From NCBI GenBank assembly GCA_963576565.1, contig OY755046.1, positions 50,586,786 to 50,650,785 on the forward strand: DNA of 64,000 bases, in the 5' to 3' direction. This document shows positions 24,654-37,048 of the stretch, piece by piece. Position numbers and translations under genes: made by a program. Each line of letters opens with the position of its first letter. Within the stretch, counting starts at the first letter, position 1. A model generated the notes under the pieces. That model had not been told where the DNA came from. It made no database searches and saw nothing but the letters and a program-made list of their open reading frames with translations. Source of the DNA: Aspidapion aeneum. Taxonomy: Eukaryota > Arthropoda > Insecta > Coleoptera > Brentidae.

Positions 24654-25245
24654 TAGCTCACACATATACTACACTATAGTAGTGTGAGCTATGGTGATCC
24701 TAATTTTTTCGAGAAAAAAAAAGTTGCTCCGATTTCAAAATTTTTTATATATTTTTACGTTTCAGATGATTTTGAAACTTTTTTGTTGCGCCGTCTGTCT
24801 GTCTGTCTGTAACGACCAACGCGCATAACTCAAAAAACGCTCGACCGATTTTAATGAAATTTGGTACCTAGGCTGGGTCTTGGGTCGAGATGGTCCCATT
24901 TAAAAATGAACAAAATCCACCGAACACAAGCCAAATAAAAGGGTGGGGGTAGATTTTAAAAAATTAGAGTTTACGTGAAAATATGGCGTGTGTGATATCA
25001 AACGAAAGGTCATTGAGTCTGGAGTTGAACAAACAACATTTTAATTTTTGTTTTTTTTAAGGGGGGGCGATTTCAAAAATTTGAGTTTAAGTCAAAACAT
25101 GGCTTGTGTGGTGTCAAACGAGAGGTAATTTAGTCTGGAGTTGAATAACATATATTACAATTTTTAGTTATATTAGCTCACACGTACACTACAACTATAG
25201 TAACTAGTGTGAGCTTAGGGGCCCATATATTGGCAGAGTATTTTG
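24654..25245 (+). mobile_element. Element with AGCTCACAC hairpins at both ends, copy 2
   Basis: Forward copy of the 13903-14592 family. Terminal hairpins lie at 24654-24695 and about 25173-25215, with CTGTCTGTCTGTC, ACGCGCATAACTCAAAAAAC and two diverged GGGTGGGGGTAGATTTT units between them. A third, truncated copy consisting of only the right end lies at 44347-44472. Confidence 0.75.
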
Positions 25246-25390
25246 TAGGTATTCTATTTTCTCCCATCACTTAAATTTAAAAAATCTAGAAAACAAAAGA
25301 GTTCTAATCTTCCAATCTAGGTTTAGTAAAACTGTTTTTTGTTTTTTTGGCCATTTAACTATGATACATTATTGTTTACAAAGGAGTTTA

Positions 25391-25786
25391 AAGTGAACTA
25401 AAAATCATATCATAACAAAAATATTTTATGTAAAAAAAAGCCATGTACGCGAAAATGGTATTCCGTAAAAAGAATTGAGATAAAAGTAAAGCCAAGTTCT
25501 CTAGTACAAATTTCAAAATGAAAGGTTCTTACTAGTCTGGAATTTGTTTTTAAAACTTTGCTATTAGTGCAACACTTCTTTATGTTCAATTTAGCACTGT
25601 GCCTAAGAGTCATTTGCAGTCGTAATAGCCAAGTTTAGAAAAACATTTCCAAACTAGTAAGAACCTTTCATCTTGAAATTTGTACTAGAGAACTTGGCTT
25701 TACTTTTATCTCGATTCTTTTCACAGAATACCATTTTCGCGCACTTGGCCTTTTTTTAAATAAAATGTTTTTGTTATGATTTCACT
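25391..25786. repeat. Foldback element, about 145-bp arms
   Basis: Arms 25391-25532 and 25640-25786 are reverse complements and share ATCATAACAAAAA, CGCGAAAATGGTATTC, AAGCCAAGTTCTCTAGTAC and GAAAGGTTCTTACTAGT. The roughly 108-bp centre has no coding signal. The open frame on the minus strand at 25410-25613 reads through the arm and is not a gene. Confidence 0.8.
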
Positions 25787-25904
25787 TCCTATTTAAAGGA
25801 TTTGGATAATATTTAAGTTTTAAAGTAGTAAAATATGCGGAATATTGTTTAAAACTTTTGCAATCCCTTATTGAAAATTTTGAAGTTTTTTAATTTTGGT
25901 TTTA

Positions 25905-26425
25905 TCATAGTTTCTTCCTATCAGCCTTTCAAAGCACAGCTCTGTAGCGTTCCTGGAAGTGGACAATGTTACTTTTACATAAGTTTACATGGGGCAATAA
26001 ATTAAAATGTTAGTGTTTTATAGGGGAGGGAAGTTAATTAAAATTTTGCGGTTTTTTAACTTTTTTCCATAATTTTATCATAGTTCCCATAGGCCTTCCA
26101 AAGCTCAGCTCTCTAGCATTTCTGGAAGTGGGCAATGTTACTTTCATATAACTTTACATTTATAGGGGAGGGAAGCAAATTAAAATTTTGGGGTTTTTAA
26201 ATTTTTTCCTATAGTTTTATCATATTTCCTATCAGTCTGCCAAAGCTCAGCTCTCTAGCGCTTCTGGAAGTGGACAATCTTACTTTAGCATAACTGTACA
26301 TGTATAGGGGAGGGGAGTAAAGTAGAATTTTCGGGTTTTTTGATTTTTTCCAAGGGTTTGGTCATAATTTCTATCAGTGTGTCAAATTTCAGCTTTGTAG
26401 CATGTCTGGAAGTACAGTAGAATTT
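25905..26425 (+). repeat. Tandem repeat, four diverged units of about 142-169 bp
   Basis: CTGGAAG landmarks recur at about 25953, 26122, 26264 and 26406. Each unit carries TATCAG, CAAAGCTCAGCTCTCTAGC, TCTGGAAGTGGACAATGTTA and ATAGGGGAGGGAAG. No element termini were found. Confidence 0.8.
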
Positions 26426-27206
26426 TGATGATCTATACATGAGTGAGTGACTGACAATTTCGACGTTTTTTAAAATTTCGTAACTACTTTACTACTTTCA
26501 TGGAAGTCCATGAAACTTGGATGGGTTGTTAACTCTATGAAGATCTAGGACTGTGAAGTTTGAGTTTCGTAGCGCATTTCGAAGTAGAGTTTTAGATAGG
26601 TCAAATATGGGCTGAAATGTTTCAAGAAAAGATGGTACAGCAGTTTACGCCGCGAACTGCCGTGCCCTCAGATAATGGACGGCAAACTTCGATCAATAGG
26701 ATTGAAAAATCATAACGTAGCATATAATTCGACGATTTAAGATAATGCGTACAATTAATTCTCAACTGACCACAATAATGTTAACATATAAAAGTCCAAT
26801 TGAAAACAAATACAATTTTAGTACCTTTCTAACTGTGTTTGAAAGCACTTTAAAAGTGAAATGAGATTTTTTCCCCAAATTGTTAAAAAAATAACTCTGT
26901 TAGATTTTCATTTTTATTGGACAGCGCCGCGGCAGCCGAAAAAAATTTAATTTTAACATTTTTTATTTATTAGTTGAAAGACTTTTGTGATAATTAAGTT
27001 CTTAATAAGTTCGTTAATTTATTTTTTTATTTAATTTTAAAACTTATGTGATATTAAACTTAAGAACCCGAGTGTATAAGTAAGTTTTTACTAGATATAC
27101 TTTTTTAAGAAGAACTGTTTTGACAGATAAAATTGTTAAAGCATTTTTAACTGGCACTGTTTGACATTTTACCATAAAAGACTCAGCCTGGCACAGCATT
27201 TAATAG

Positions 27207-27395
27207 TTGTTTACTTAACAAGTGCCGAAAGTGGTCATTTTTCGCACGCGACGTAAGTTGACCGAACGACGCGTAGCGGAAAAGTTTCTTTATGGCACTA
27301 GTGAGGAAAAGTAAAACTTTTCGCTCCCAAATAAATGTAGAAAAGTACACTTTTCACACGCTCGTAGGAAAAAATAGGTACGTGAATAACGAAAA
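27207..27395. mobile_element. Short copy of the TTTCCGCAC element family
   Basis: Starts TAGTTGTTTACTTAACAAGT, corresponding to the ATAGTTATTTACCTAACAAG end of the 61.6-62.5 kb element. It contains several GGAAAAGT and ACTTTTC words plus the ACACGCTCGTAGGAAAAA segment of the same family. About 190 bp, no coding capacity. Confidence 0.65.
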
Positions 27396-27719
27396 TCAAA
27401 ACCTTGCTCTTGTTCATTAGAACAATTGAAACTCAATTTTAATTAGCTAAATATTGAAAATTGGGTTTTAGATTTTTTGATGGTTCAAGAAATAGTGGCT
27501 TATTCTGTAGACCAACATTTTATTAAAATTCACGAAACACATTATTTTCAGAACGATAATTTTTTACATACAGATGTATAGTTTGAATAAATAATAAAAT
27601 GTCAAACAATACTAAACAAAAGTACCGCAACGGTTTGAAAGTTTTAAACTATGATCTGTCAAAAATTTTCTTCTAAAAAAACTACCTACATATGATAAAC
27701 CATTTTAATAGGTATAGTC

Positions 27720-28407
27720 TAGAGTCCCTGTATGTTGACATATTTGGATATATAATATCAAGACCAACACAAAAATAGAGGCCACGACCCTGAAAAAATC
27801 AGCTGTTCTCCCGGGGCTGAATTTTACATTGGGTCTTATGGGAGGTCAGAGGTTTTTTTATGATATTTTCAAAATGGCACTACAGATTTCCGCAAAATTT
27901 CAGTGAAATATTCTCAGACACCATCCCGATATTCCACCAAAGGTTTGTAAGGAAGCAACATGATTAAAAGGTTAAAATCTTCAAGATTTAGCATTCCTTA
28001 TTTTGAATTCAAATTACCCGCCATGTACCACATGCCAACTGTTATATTTGACATGTATTTGAATTTGTCATATGTGATTGTCACATTCGCTTCTGCTTTA
28101 AACTTAATTTTTGTGTGAGCTAATGAAGCGGCTATGAAAAATTAGGGCTTACTATACATTTAAAAAAAATTGTTCTGCAAGAATAAAGTAAAAACAATCT
28201 CAAAAACGGCTTTATTTAAAATAAAATCAAATATCCATGAACCGTCATTCCAACTTCAATATTTGAAAGACAATCAGCTGTGTCGTAACGTGACCATCAA
28301 AAAAAATTTCAGCCCCGGATGTGACGTCAACAAAGTGGAGGATCGTGGCCCGTCCATTTTGATAGCCCTGATAATATATCCAAATATGTCAACATACAGG
28401 GACTCCA
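27720..28407. mobile_element. hAT-type element with TAGAGTCCCTG termini, copy 1
   Basis: 688 bp. The ends TAGAGTCCCTGTATGTTGAC and the complement (ending CAGGGACTCCA) form roughly 30-bp inverted repeats. Flanking 8-bp copies GTATAGTC (27712-27719) and GTATAGAC (28408-28415) differ by one base. It lies less than 400 bp upstream of the first coding exon of the SLC13 gene. The homologous region upstream of the second gene (near 49.06 kb) carries the same flank, ATTTTGTCG, without this element. No transposase remains. Confidence 0.88.
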
Positions 28408-28806
28408 GTATAGACGTATTTTGTCGAATTATTATCCTCTCAAAATTAAAAAGAGAATAAAGATCAGTTAAATAAAATTGTACAGTCAGGGAATTTTTAA
28501 ATTGCCCCTTTAAATAATAAAACATTTCCCCATTTGAAATTAGGAAAACCAGCCCAAAAAAATAGCGAATCTAACCTTCGTCTGTATTTGTACATATTTA
28601 ACAGACTCTTTTTTCGGGTAGATTTAAATAATACATTTTGACAGAAAAAATACCCCTGACATACTAACATGATGTTTGTCGGTCTGTTTCTCTTAGTCGA
28701 AAAAACCCGAACTTAAGAGTTAAAATTTATTAAAGAAAAAAAATTAAATAATGGTAAAAAAGTCTAAAGAAATCTAGATTTTTTAGTGACTCGTCCCGCT
28801 CACACA

Positions 28807-31800
28807 ATGAGTGAATTTCCAAGCCTAGTGGTTGCTAACCTCAGAATCTACTGGAAAACTCTTTTTGTCATCCTGTATCCACTAGTGCTTCTGCCAGTAT
28901 TTCTACATGACAATATTCCGGAATACAGATGTATGTACGTAGTGCTGGTTATGGCTGGGTTTTGGTAAGTGTCAAAACAAATATACCCAAACTTATAGTT
29001 ATACCAACTAATATTAACAAGAACTCAACATTGTGCTGTACCTTATGCCAAGAATGATAAAAATTATTTTCGGGGGCAGGGTACCACTGGAATTTTATCG
29101 ATTTCAGCAGGGCATTTGACTGTATTGACCACAATATTGAACCTCCTTGAATCCTATTGCTACAAAACAGTGTTAAAATTCAGCCACATAAATTTTTTGT
29201 GGTAAAAGTGGAAACAAATAAATGTCTCAATATTTTTTAGGGTATTCGAGGTATTACCCCTTCCAGTGACCTCACTGATACCGATGGTCTTGTTTCCTTT
29301 GATGGGTGTCCTGGATTCCGACAGGGTGTCTTTATGTTACCTTAAGGAAACCAACATGATGTTTGTAGGAGGTCTGATTATTGCCATTGCTGTGGAGCAC
29401 TGTCACTTACATAGAAGGGTGGCTTTGCACGTCATCAAGTGGGTAAGTTAGGCAATTGCAATGATGGTATTCTGCATTCTTTGTCATCTTAAAAAAGCAA
29501 AACGTTGCCATATTGACGATATTCTTCTGTTCTTAACATGTCTTACCATATCTGGTATGGATACCATATAACTTTTCCCCACTACTTCATTCTGTTGTTA
29601 CTGTATCGAAATTTGCCCCCCTTCGGTTCACTTAATTATTACTGTCGCAAATATTACCCGACGTCCCCACTCCTGTACTTCTGACAATTATCTGTACTCT
29701 TTTCTCGCATATATTTTCTATATAGCTTTTCTCTGTCTTAGGCACAGTTCTTCGGATCGGCCCTAGCTTTTATGTTTACCGTAATCTAAATCACCATTAC
29801 CAAAACTTAACCAGAAACATTTTTAGGTGGGTTGCAGTCCCAGAAAGCTCAACCTGGGTTTGTGTACAGTGACGATGTTGGTTTCCATGTGGATTTCAAA
29901 CACCGCTGCTACAGCTATGATGATACCCATTATTGAGGCCACTTTGACCGAACTGGAAGAACAGGTAAAGACATGAGTAATTCCCAGTCTAACCAGATAA
30001 AGCATACATTTTAATGTTGGTGATTAGGGTGTGTTCAAGTTTAGAGTAAAAAATGGAACTTAGCAAGCTTTAAAAAGTTTAATCCAAATTTTGATTACAG
30101 GGTATTGGTGAAATGTACGAGCGCTATGATCTAGACAGCCTAGGCGAAATGACAAAAGAAGAAATGGAAGACCGCGAGGCTGAACTAACCAAACGGCCTA
30201 CCAAGACAACGATGTGTTACTTTATGTCTACAGCCTATGCTGCTTCAATCGGGGGTAATGGGTGTATTGTTGGCAGTGGAACAAATTTGACATTTAAAGG
30301 TAAGTAATGTTGTCAGTTTGCTGAGGTACATTTATCAGAAATTGGTATATATCGTTAAACAAGTAAATACAAACAATATCAAAGAGGAAAATTACTGCAA
30401 TCTAGCATCCTTCGTCTGATTTGAGAACTGTCAAATTATTTACATTGTTGTAACTTTTTTCTAGGAATATACGAACAAATATTTGACGAAAGCCCCGGTG
30501 TCGAATTTGTAAACTGGTTGTATTTGAACGTGCCTCTAATGATCCTTATGATGTATGGAACGCTGGTCTGGATGCAGTTTTGGTACATGGGACTTTTTAG
30601 ACCTAATTCGGTGTAAGTTAACTTAAAATCTACTTGGTAATAGATCACATAAATTCAAGATATGATAGAAAAGAAGATAGTTATTTTAATGACTATCTAA
30701 GAGCCAGAGAACAAACATTTAGGTACAAACTTGTCTCCGAATAAACACGATATACATTTATTAAACAGTTCAATTATACAGGTTGTTCCAATTCGATGCT
30801 TTGACTGAAACCCTCCAAAAACATCCAAGTATAGTTCATTAAAAAATATATATTTTTATTTTCTAGTGACGCCAAAAAGATTAGAGTAGGTAAACAGGGA
30901 GAAACGGTAGCTCGTCGCTTGATAACTCAAAAACTAGAGGAGATGGGGCCAATGTCGTTCCACGAGAAAGGAGTATCAGCGTGTTTCATCCTGTCAGTTC
31001 TATTGTGGTTCTTTAGAAAACCACAGTTCATTACTGGGTGGGCAGAGATGATTACTCAACACAAGGTAAATAAGTAGTTTTGTCTGCAAATAAACCATCT
31101 TTTAGAAAGTATTTTTATTATTTTGCGGCCCAAGTTCATTTGAAAGGCAAAGCAAAAGATAAAATCTTCCTAAAACGGCATTACCCCTTCATTACCCGAT
31201 CTATACAGACGGTTCTAAAATGGCAGAGGTGTGGAATCCAGTGTTCCCCACAGAACTAAAATGTTGGAAGTCCTACAAGCTCCCTGCCTCGATTCGCGCG
31301 GATAATCAGGCGGCGATTAAGCCGCTGAATTTCTGAAGATCCTTGTTCGAAGATGTTAGGATAATTTACATGAACTGGGGAACTGTCACCGGGTCATTTT
31401 CAGTTCCAGGTCACTCGGACGTAAAATGATGTAGTGAAACACAGTAACCAAATTGAAAATAAAGTGGCCTCTCAGTGAACCTGGTCAAATCTCACATTAA
31501 CAGCACCATGGTAAAGCTAACAAACAGAATAAGAAACGGGTTAGAAACATGCAGCATCTCAAAGCAGCTATGGCTAATGGAATGATCTGAGAAAATCTGA
31601 GAGCTTATTAAGACTTATCTTCTTAACTGCTGTGTGAATGCAGTGGACTTGCCAAGACGAGATGTAACGACATTCTTTCAAGAAACTAAAACTTGCCAGA
31701 TTTATCAACAGCTGTGGCTGATTTGTTCTAGCACTCAAGCTTTCTGTTCCTCAATTCAACCCAGCTAACCCTTTATTACAGGTGAAAGATGCTTCAGCAG

Positions 31801-34253
31801 CCCTAATAGTCGTTATGATTCTTTTTATTGTTCCTTCTCATCCCAACTTCATGTACATGTTCAGCAAAGATCCGACCAAAAGACCCAAAGTTGCTTCTAG
31901 TGCCTTGCTAACATGGAAGGTTGTTAATCAGAAAATGTCCTGGGGACTCATTTTCCTTTTAGGTTAGTATACTGAGTTTCAAACTCAATATCTTCTAAAT
32001 AAATCCAACAAAATTTTGCCCGATATCAAGAAACATAACTAACCATACCCATCAGTAAACTCTGTTGGATGCCTTTGTAAATAACATTCAAGTGGATTAT
32101 ATTTACACAGACTTTTCGAAGGCATTTGACAGAGTAAATCATAAGTTATTGGCTAAACTAAATGTATGTGGTTTTGGTAATAGTTTTTTAGACTGGTTGA
32201 ATAGTTCACTTTTTTATCAAAAGCAAACAGTAAAAATTTAAAACTTTAGTTGTCTCTCTGGGGTTCCTCAGGGATCGCACTATGGTCTCATGCTGTTTAA
32301 TCTTGATATAGATAAATTTTAATGTATGCCCTTCTCTTAGGATGATTTTAAGGTATTCAAATGAATTCGTTGCTAACTGTCAGTCGTTAAAATCTGATGT
32401 TGATGCTATATTCCATTGGTCAAAATTAAATGAGTTAAACCTACATCTCAACAAGTGTTTTTGTATAATCTTTACTACGAAGGCATTATTTATTCAATTT
32501 ACTATTCTATAGACTCCCTGCTACTAAAAAGATCAAATGAAATGAAAGATCTAGGAGTATTGCTTGACAGAAAACGTTCCTATACAAATTATGTAATAAT
32601 ACCCAAACAACAAGAGTATATGGCCGCCTAGGTTTGATTGTTAGGATTACTGCGGATTTAGATCCTGATGGTTTTAACATTTTGTATTGTGCTTTTGTTC
32701 ATACCTTGTTCGAATATGTGAGCCCGGTTTGGTCCCCTTTTTCATTCCGAAGAAATTTCTAAGAATTGCGGCATTTACACTGTAGATTTCATGATGATGA
32801 TCTTCAAAACCTATTGATTTATTATTTTGATGACAGGTGGAGGTTTCGCCTTGGCGGAAGCATCAAAAGAAACCGGAATGAGTCACATGATCGCCAGCCA
32901 CTTGCACGGAATCACCGATTTGCCAAAATTCTGGGTTATGGTCATCTCATGTCTGGTGGCAACACTGTTAACGCAGTTCTCTAGCAACGTTGCAGTTGCG
33001 AATGTGGTGTTACCGGTGTTGGCTGAAGTTGCACTGGTAAGCTATATACTAACCATAGTTTATTACCAATTAGTGTTTAAGGAACTATTTCAGAAGGATA
33101 TTTTTTTCTCAGTCTCTATTTTATTAAAAAACTTCCATTTGATGTTAAAACATTGCCTAATTTTTCAGGTTGCCAAAATTCACCCGATGTACCTAATGAT
33201 GCCATGCGCACTATGTTGTTCCATGGCCTACTGCCTTCCCGTGTCGACCCCGCCCAACGCCATAGCAGCCGGTCCTTGTAACATGTCAAGCACCGAAATG
33301 ATGAAAGTGGGCTTAGGTAGGTTTTTAAGTAATGTACGACAGACAGAGTTTTTTTCTGTTACAGGGGGGTTCCTAAGTGTGCACGGAATTTTTCCGTATA
33401 TTTTGAGAACCCATCTAAAATTTTTATTTGAATATCAAAAAATGATCAAAATGTGATGTTTTTGCATGTCATTTTTGGGTGAAGATATCAATTTTGATAA
33501 GGGGTTTCGTATTTTAAACAAAAACTCTGTACTTTATTACATTTAGATTCCCCGTTTGTTTCTGTTATGAAAAATATATGATGGCTGCTGTAATAAATAC
33601 CGATATAACGCATTATACCACCACGAAGATCTTATACATCTAAATGATTTTGTTTGTGCTGTCGCATTGTAGAGTATCGGCAATTTTAAATCACTACATC
33701 ACAAAATATGGTTATCATGACATAGATATCTTGCCTATTCTTGAAATCGGAAAAAATGAGTAATTTAAAAAACTAATAAAATACAGATATTTCGTTGAAA
33801 ATACGAAAGGATTGACATTTTGACCAAGAAAGTTCATGAGGCTTATAACCATAATATTTGTATTTACTATATTCTGATATAGACTTGAACAGATATAATA
33901 TTAACAAGGATTTTACCCGAAAACCCCATTTAATATCATCATACTAAAGCAGACCTTGAATATAGAATTTACAAAAATATTAATTAGTAAAAAATAATGT
34001 CAAAATGTCAAACAAACCTGGGGTTTTAGGTTTTTGGGTATGAAAAAGGCAATTTTTTGGTGACAAAAAATGCCACTTGTTTTTGACCAAATTGATTTTA
34101 AATTCTACAAAATGTTTTTTTATAGGTGTGGTGGTTGTTGGACTGGTAGTACTATTCAGTCTTTTCCCTCTCTTGGCACCAGTGATTTGGGACGTGCACC
34201 ACTTCCCTGACTGGGCGATGGAAAACTTTACGGCAATCGCTGCGCATGCGTGA
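28807..34253 (+). CDS. Indy: INDY-type SLC13 sodium-coupled citrate/dicarboxylate transporter, gene 1
   Basis: Ten exons join in frame to 566 residues: 28807-28964, 29241-29442, 29827-29964, 30101-30299, 30465-30612, 30867-31065, 31782-31962, 32837-33036, 33169-33316 and 34126-34253 (stop TGA). All introns are GT-AG. The family moves Krebs-cycle dicarboxylates and citrate across the plasma membrane; length matches the usual ~570 residues. Seen: first substrate/sodium motif [12 protein letters not shown] (S144-N145-T146), second motif [14 protein letters not shown] (S458-N459-V460), the family signature around S493-N505 (LPVSTPPNA), [15 protein letters not shown] at 409-423, and many hydrophobic segments. 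The C-terminus has an NFT sequon typical of this family. The ATG at 28807 is preceded by TTTTTTAG at 28779-28786, a plausible acceptor for a non-coding first exon; the paralogue keeps both. Introns 1, 6 and 7 carry LINE fossils. Whether it is orthologous to fly Indy itself or another SLC13 member is inferred. Confidence 0.95.
29070..29210 (+). pseudogene. RT motif A fossil in intron 1 of gene 1
   Basis: In one frame the intron reads [19 protein letters not shown], the signature of LINE reverse transcriptase motif A. The same stretch, slightly diverged (FIDLSRAFDYIDNNIEPP), is in intron 1 of the second gene at about 50320-50450. The insertion therefore predates the gene duplication. Confidence 0.7.
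31120..31460 (+). pseudogene. LINE RNase H relic in intron 6 of gene 1
   Basis: Translated fragments include YTDGSK (near 31205), [10 protein letters not shown] (near 31298) and VPGHSD (near 31404). These are the first Asp box, the DSQAA box and the final PGH box of a retrotransposon RNase H domain, in the right order and at the expected spacing. Stops and shifts separate them, so it is an old dead insertion of an I/R1/Jockey-type LINE. Confidence 0.65.
32040..32770 (+). pseudogene. LINE reverse transcriptase relic in intron 7 of gene 1
   Basis: Frames on the plus strand give [20 protein letters not shown] (motif A), [31 protein letters not shown] (the conserved G-PQGS box) and [18 protein letters not shown], then [11 protein letters not shown]. 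The [YF]ADD box itself is decayed. The order fits a Jockey/CR1-type LINE in the same orientation as the host gene. It ends just before exon 8 at 32837. Confidence 0.8.
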
Positions 34254-35563
34254 TTTGTATCGTTTTTTGCCATCTTGAAAGTGTTCATACCGAAAATCTA
34301 TGATTTAGTTGTTAGTCTTCGCAAAGAACATAACAAAAATGTTCACAAAATACAAAATGTTTCCTACATTGCTGCTCCTAAATGAGTCAAATACTAAAAT
34401 TTCCCTCAATTATTTGATTGAACAAAACCATATGATTTTGCCCATTACTAGCAAAAATGAGTTACGTTCGCGGATGCCGCGCGCGCCCCCTTTAAAAGGT
34501 GCGATTTCGCACGCATACTGTGGCGCCCTCTAATGAAAATATTTCAGCGGACACAAAATTTCCATTACAGTAAATTATCTTTAAGGGCTATATGTTCATT
34601 GGTAGTTAATTAGGTTTTTTAAGTTTGACTGCTATTTAATATTAATAATTTTACTGTACAGTTGGGCTAAGGGGTGATTTTTATTTAACAATCCCACAGC
34701 AGTGCGAATTTTAGTATTTTAGTAAGCCCAAAAAAGGTCGAACTTAGTTAATAGATTAAGATTTAAATAATTATTTCTACCTCTGACAAAAATTGTTCTT
34801 GTATGTTTGCGCCAAATATAATAAATTTCTTTGGGAATATCCAGCATCTGTCAAAATAAAAAAAATTATAATAAGAACAAAGTTTTTGGAGATGGTTGTA
34901 TAGTAGTTTTGAAACTATTTAACATATTTTTGTTAGGGGTTTTTAAAGTTTTATGTGATTTTACGTTATAGTAATAAGAATAAGGCTAGTATTATACTAT
35001 CTACAAAAAAGTTTAATAAAATCAAAGTTAATTAATTATTTGACAGTGTACTAGCTGTAAATTTTTTAAAAATATTTCATAAAAGATACTTTAAGACAAT
35101 AAATTTTATTTTGTGTGTCAGAGAACTTTGATAGTGTAATACCAGCCAAAAGACATATATTTGTATTTTAATATAATTAGGTAAACGAATTGAAACTTGT
35201 ACAAATATAAAAAATAGAAATTAAAAAATACTTTTGTCTGTTTGTTAATGCGAAAAAATCGATTTTCTCCACTTAACTAACTATTTTAAATACTTACAAA
35301 TATTTCTTCTTTATTTTTGAGTCCCTTGCTGTAGGCACTTTCATTGCTTCTCCTTGCTTTAAGGTAAATGTGGCTGAGATGGCAAGCAGTAAGGGCAAGA
35401 GCATAAAGTGAAATTTCATATATTTAGTTTCTGGTATCACCCTGATCTCTTTATTATCTATAACAGAAAATTATTCCTGTCAAAACCTAGTTCTTTGTTA
35501 TTTGGGCTTAATTTGAAAACATATTTCCAAGCACGAGGAACAGAAAAAAATAACTACAAAGTA
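34254..35563 (+). other. Likely 3' untranslated region of gene 1, then intergenic
   Basis: After the stop at 34251-34253, no further exon is seen. Candidate polyadenylation signals are AATAAA at 35015-35020 and AATAAA at 35098-35103. The second is followed by TTTTGTGTGTC, the kind of GU-rich element expected downstream of a cleavage site. This would give a 3' UTR of about 0.8-0.9 kb. Inferred from sequence only. Confidence 0.4.
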
Positions 35564-37046
35564 CAGCGTGTCCCATTTTCGATGGGATTAAATGGGAAAC
35601 TCGGTTATTATTAAAGATATCTATTTTCTGATTGCACCTTACCGTGCTCTTTTTTGGAGCCCTTAAAAATGGTGTAATCAGATTTTTGCTATACCCCGTG
35701 GTTTCGCTAATACAGGGAGTTTTTGAAAAAATTGCATTTTAATTAATTCCTTGTATCTCGCTTATTTTGCAAGATATTTTTATTCTGTAAAAACCTTTCT
35801 ATGGCAACTTTTTTAGAGCAAAATAATGACGTTGTCAATTTTTAAAAATATTGTTTAGTTTTTGAGATATGGTATTTATCATAAAAAAATTAAATACGGA
35901 CCTGAATTTTTTTTATCACTACTTTGATTAGTTCCATGCTTTTATTACCTTAAAATGATAAAAATTTAATATTTTTTTGATTTAAGGTAAAAAAAAGCTA
36001 TTTAATATTTGAAAAAAAATTATAGTCCGAACCTGGAAATTTCCAACGTAATTATAAATTAAAAATTGCAAGACACACTAGTTGAACGATTTTTAGTTTA
36101 TCTGTTTTGAAATGATAATTAAAAGATTTATAAATAAAGTAAAAAACGTTAAAAAGTTACAAAAATAATATCGTACTAATTATTTGATAACCAAACAGCA
36201 GGTCGTGAAATTTACAAAACAAAAGCGTGGAATTGACATTGTCATTTTACTTGTCATTTTTGTAAATGGCTTACAATTATTTTAAACTAGCTAGAAATCG
36301 ACCATATCCAGATTTTGAAAAATGTGGTATGTTTGACTGCTTCATTCAAGCAACAAAATCCCAATATTTAAATGGCAGAAATATTTTTATGCAAAATCCG
36401 TTAAAAAAAATTACTCAAAAATGCCAACAATGTCTTACACATAATGGTAATCAGAAAGATTAGTTATTTTTTATAATTTGTTTTTTTTTGGTATTTTTCG
36501 TAGACTTTGTTTCAAATAAATCTGTAAATTAACGTAAAACCATTTTAAAGAGTTAAACTAAAAATAGTTTAACTAGCAATTTTTAGTTTATATTTATGTT
36601 GGAAATATCCAGGTTCGGACTAATTTTTTTTTTAAATATTAAATATTTTTTTTACCTTAAAACAATTTTTTTTTAAATTTTCATTATTTTATGATAATAC
36701 TAGCAGGAAACCAATCAAAAAAGTAATAAAAAAATCCAGGTCCGTATTTAATTTTTTAATATTTAAAAAAATTGATAACGTCATTATTTTCTTCTAAAAA
36801 AGTTGCCATAAAAATGTTTTTACAGAATAAAAGTATCTCGCAAAATAAGCGAGATACAAGGGATTATTAAAAATACAATTTTTTCAAAAACTCCCTGTAT
36901 TAGCGAAACTACGGGGTATAGCAAAAATCTGATTACGCCATTTTTAAGGGCTCAAAAAAAGAGCACGGTAAGGTGCAATCAGAAAATCAATATCTTTAAT
37001 AATAACTGAGTTTCCCATTTAATCCCATCGAAAATGGGACACGCTG
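35564..37046. repeat. 1.48-kb foldback element with TA borders
   Basis: TA-CAGCGTGTCCCATTTTCG at the left and CGAAAATGGGACACGCTG-TA at the right. The arms run inward about 500 bp on each side with few mismatches and include CAATCAGA, AGCACGGTAAGGTGCA, the ACTCCCTGTATTAGCGAAAC region and CTTATTTTGCAAGATA with their complements. A 65-codon open frame at 36266-36463 in the centre (starting MAYNYFKLARNRPYPDFEKC) has no domain that I recognise and could be chance. TA borders suggest Tc1/mariner-type mobilisation. Confidence 0.85.
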
Positions 37047-37048
37047 TA

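Noticed and set aside
34309..34533. 74-codon frame immediately after gene 1
   Set aside because: Within the likely 3' UTR; no homology recognised and no conservation with the region of gene 2 can be checked.
36266..36463. 65-codon frame in the centre of the 1.5-kb foldback
   Set aside because: Could be a relic of an element protein, but no motif supports it; listed only inside the foldback entry.
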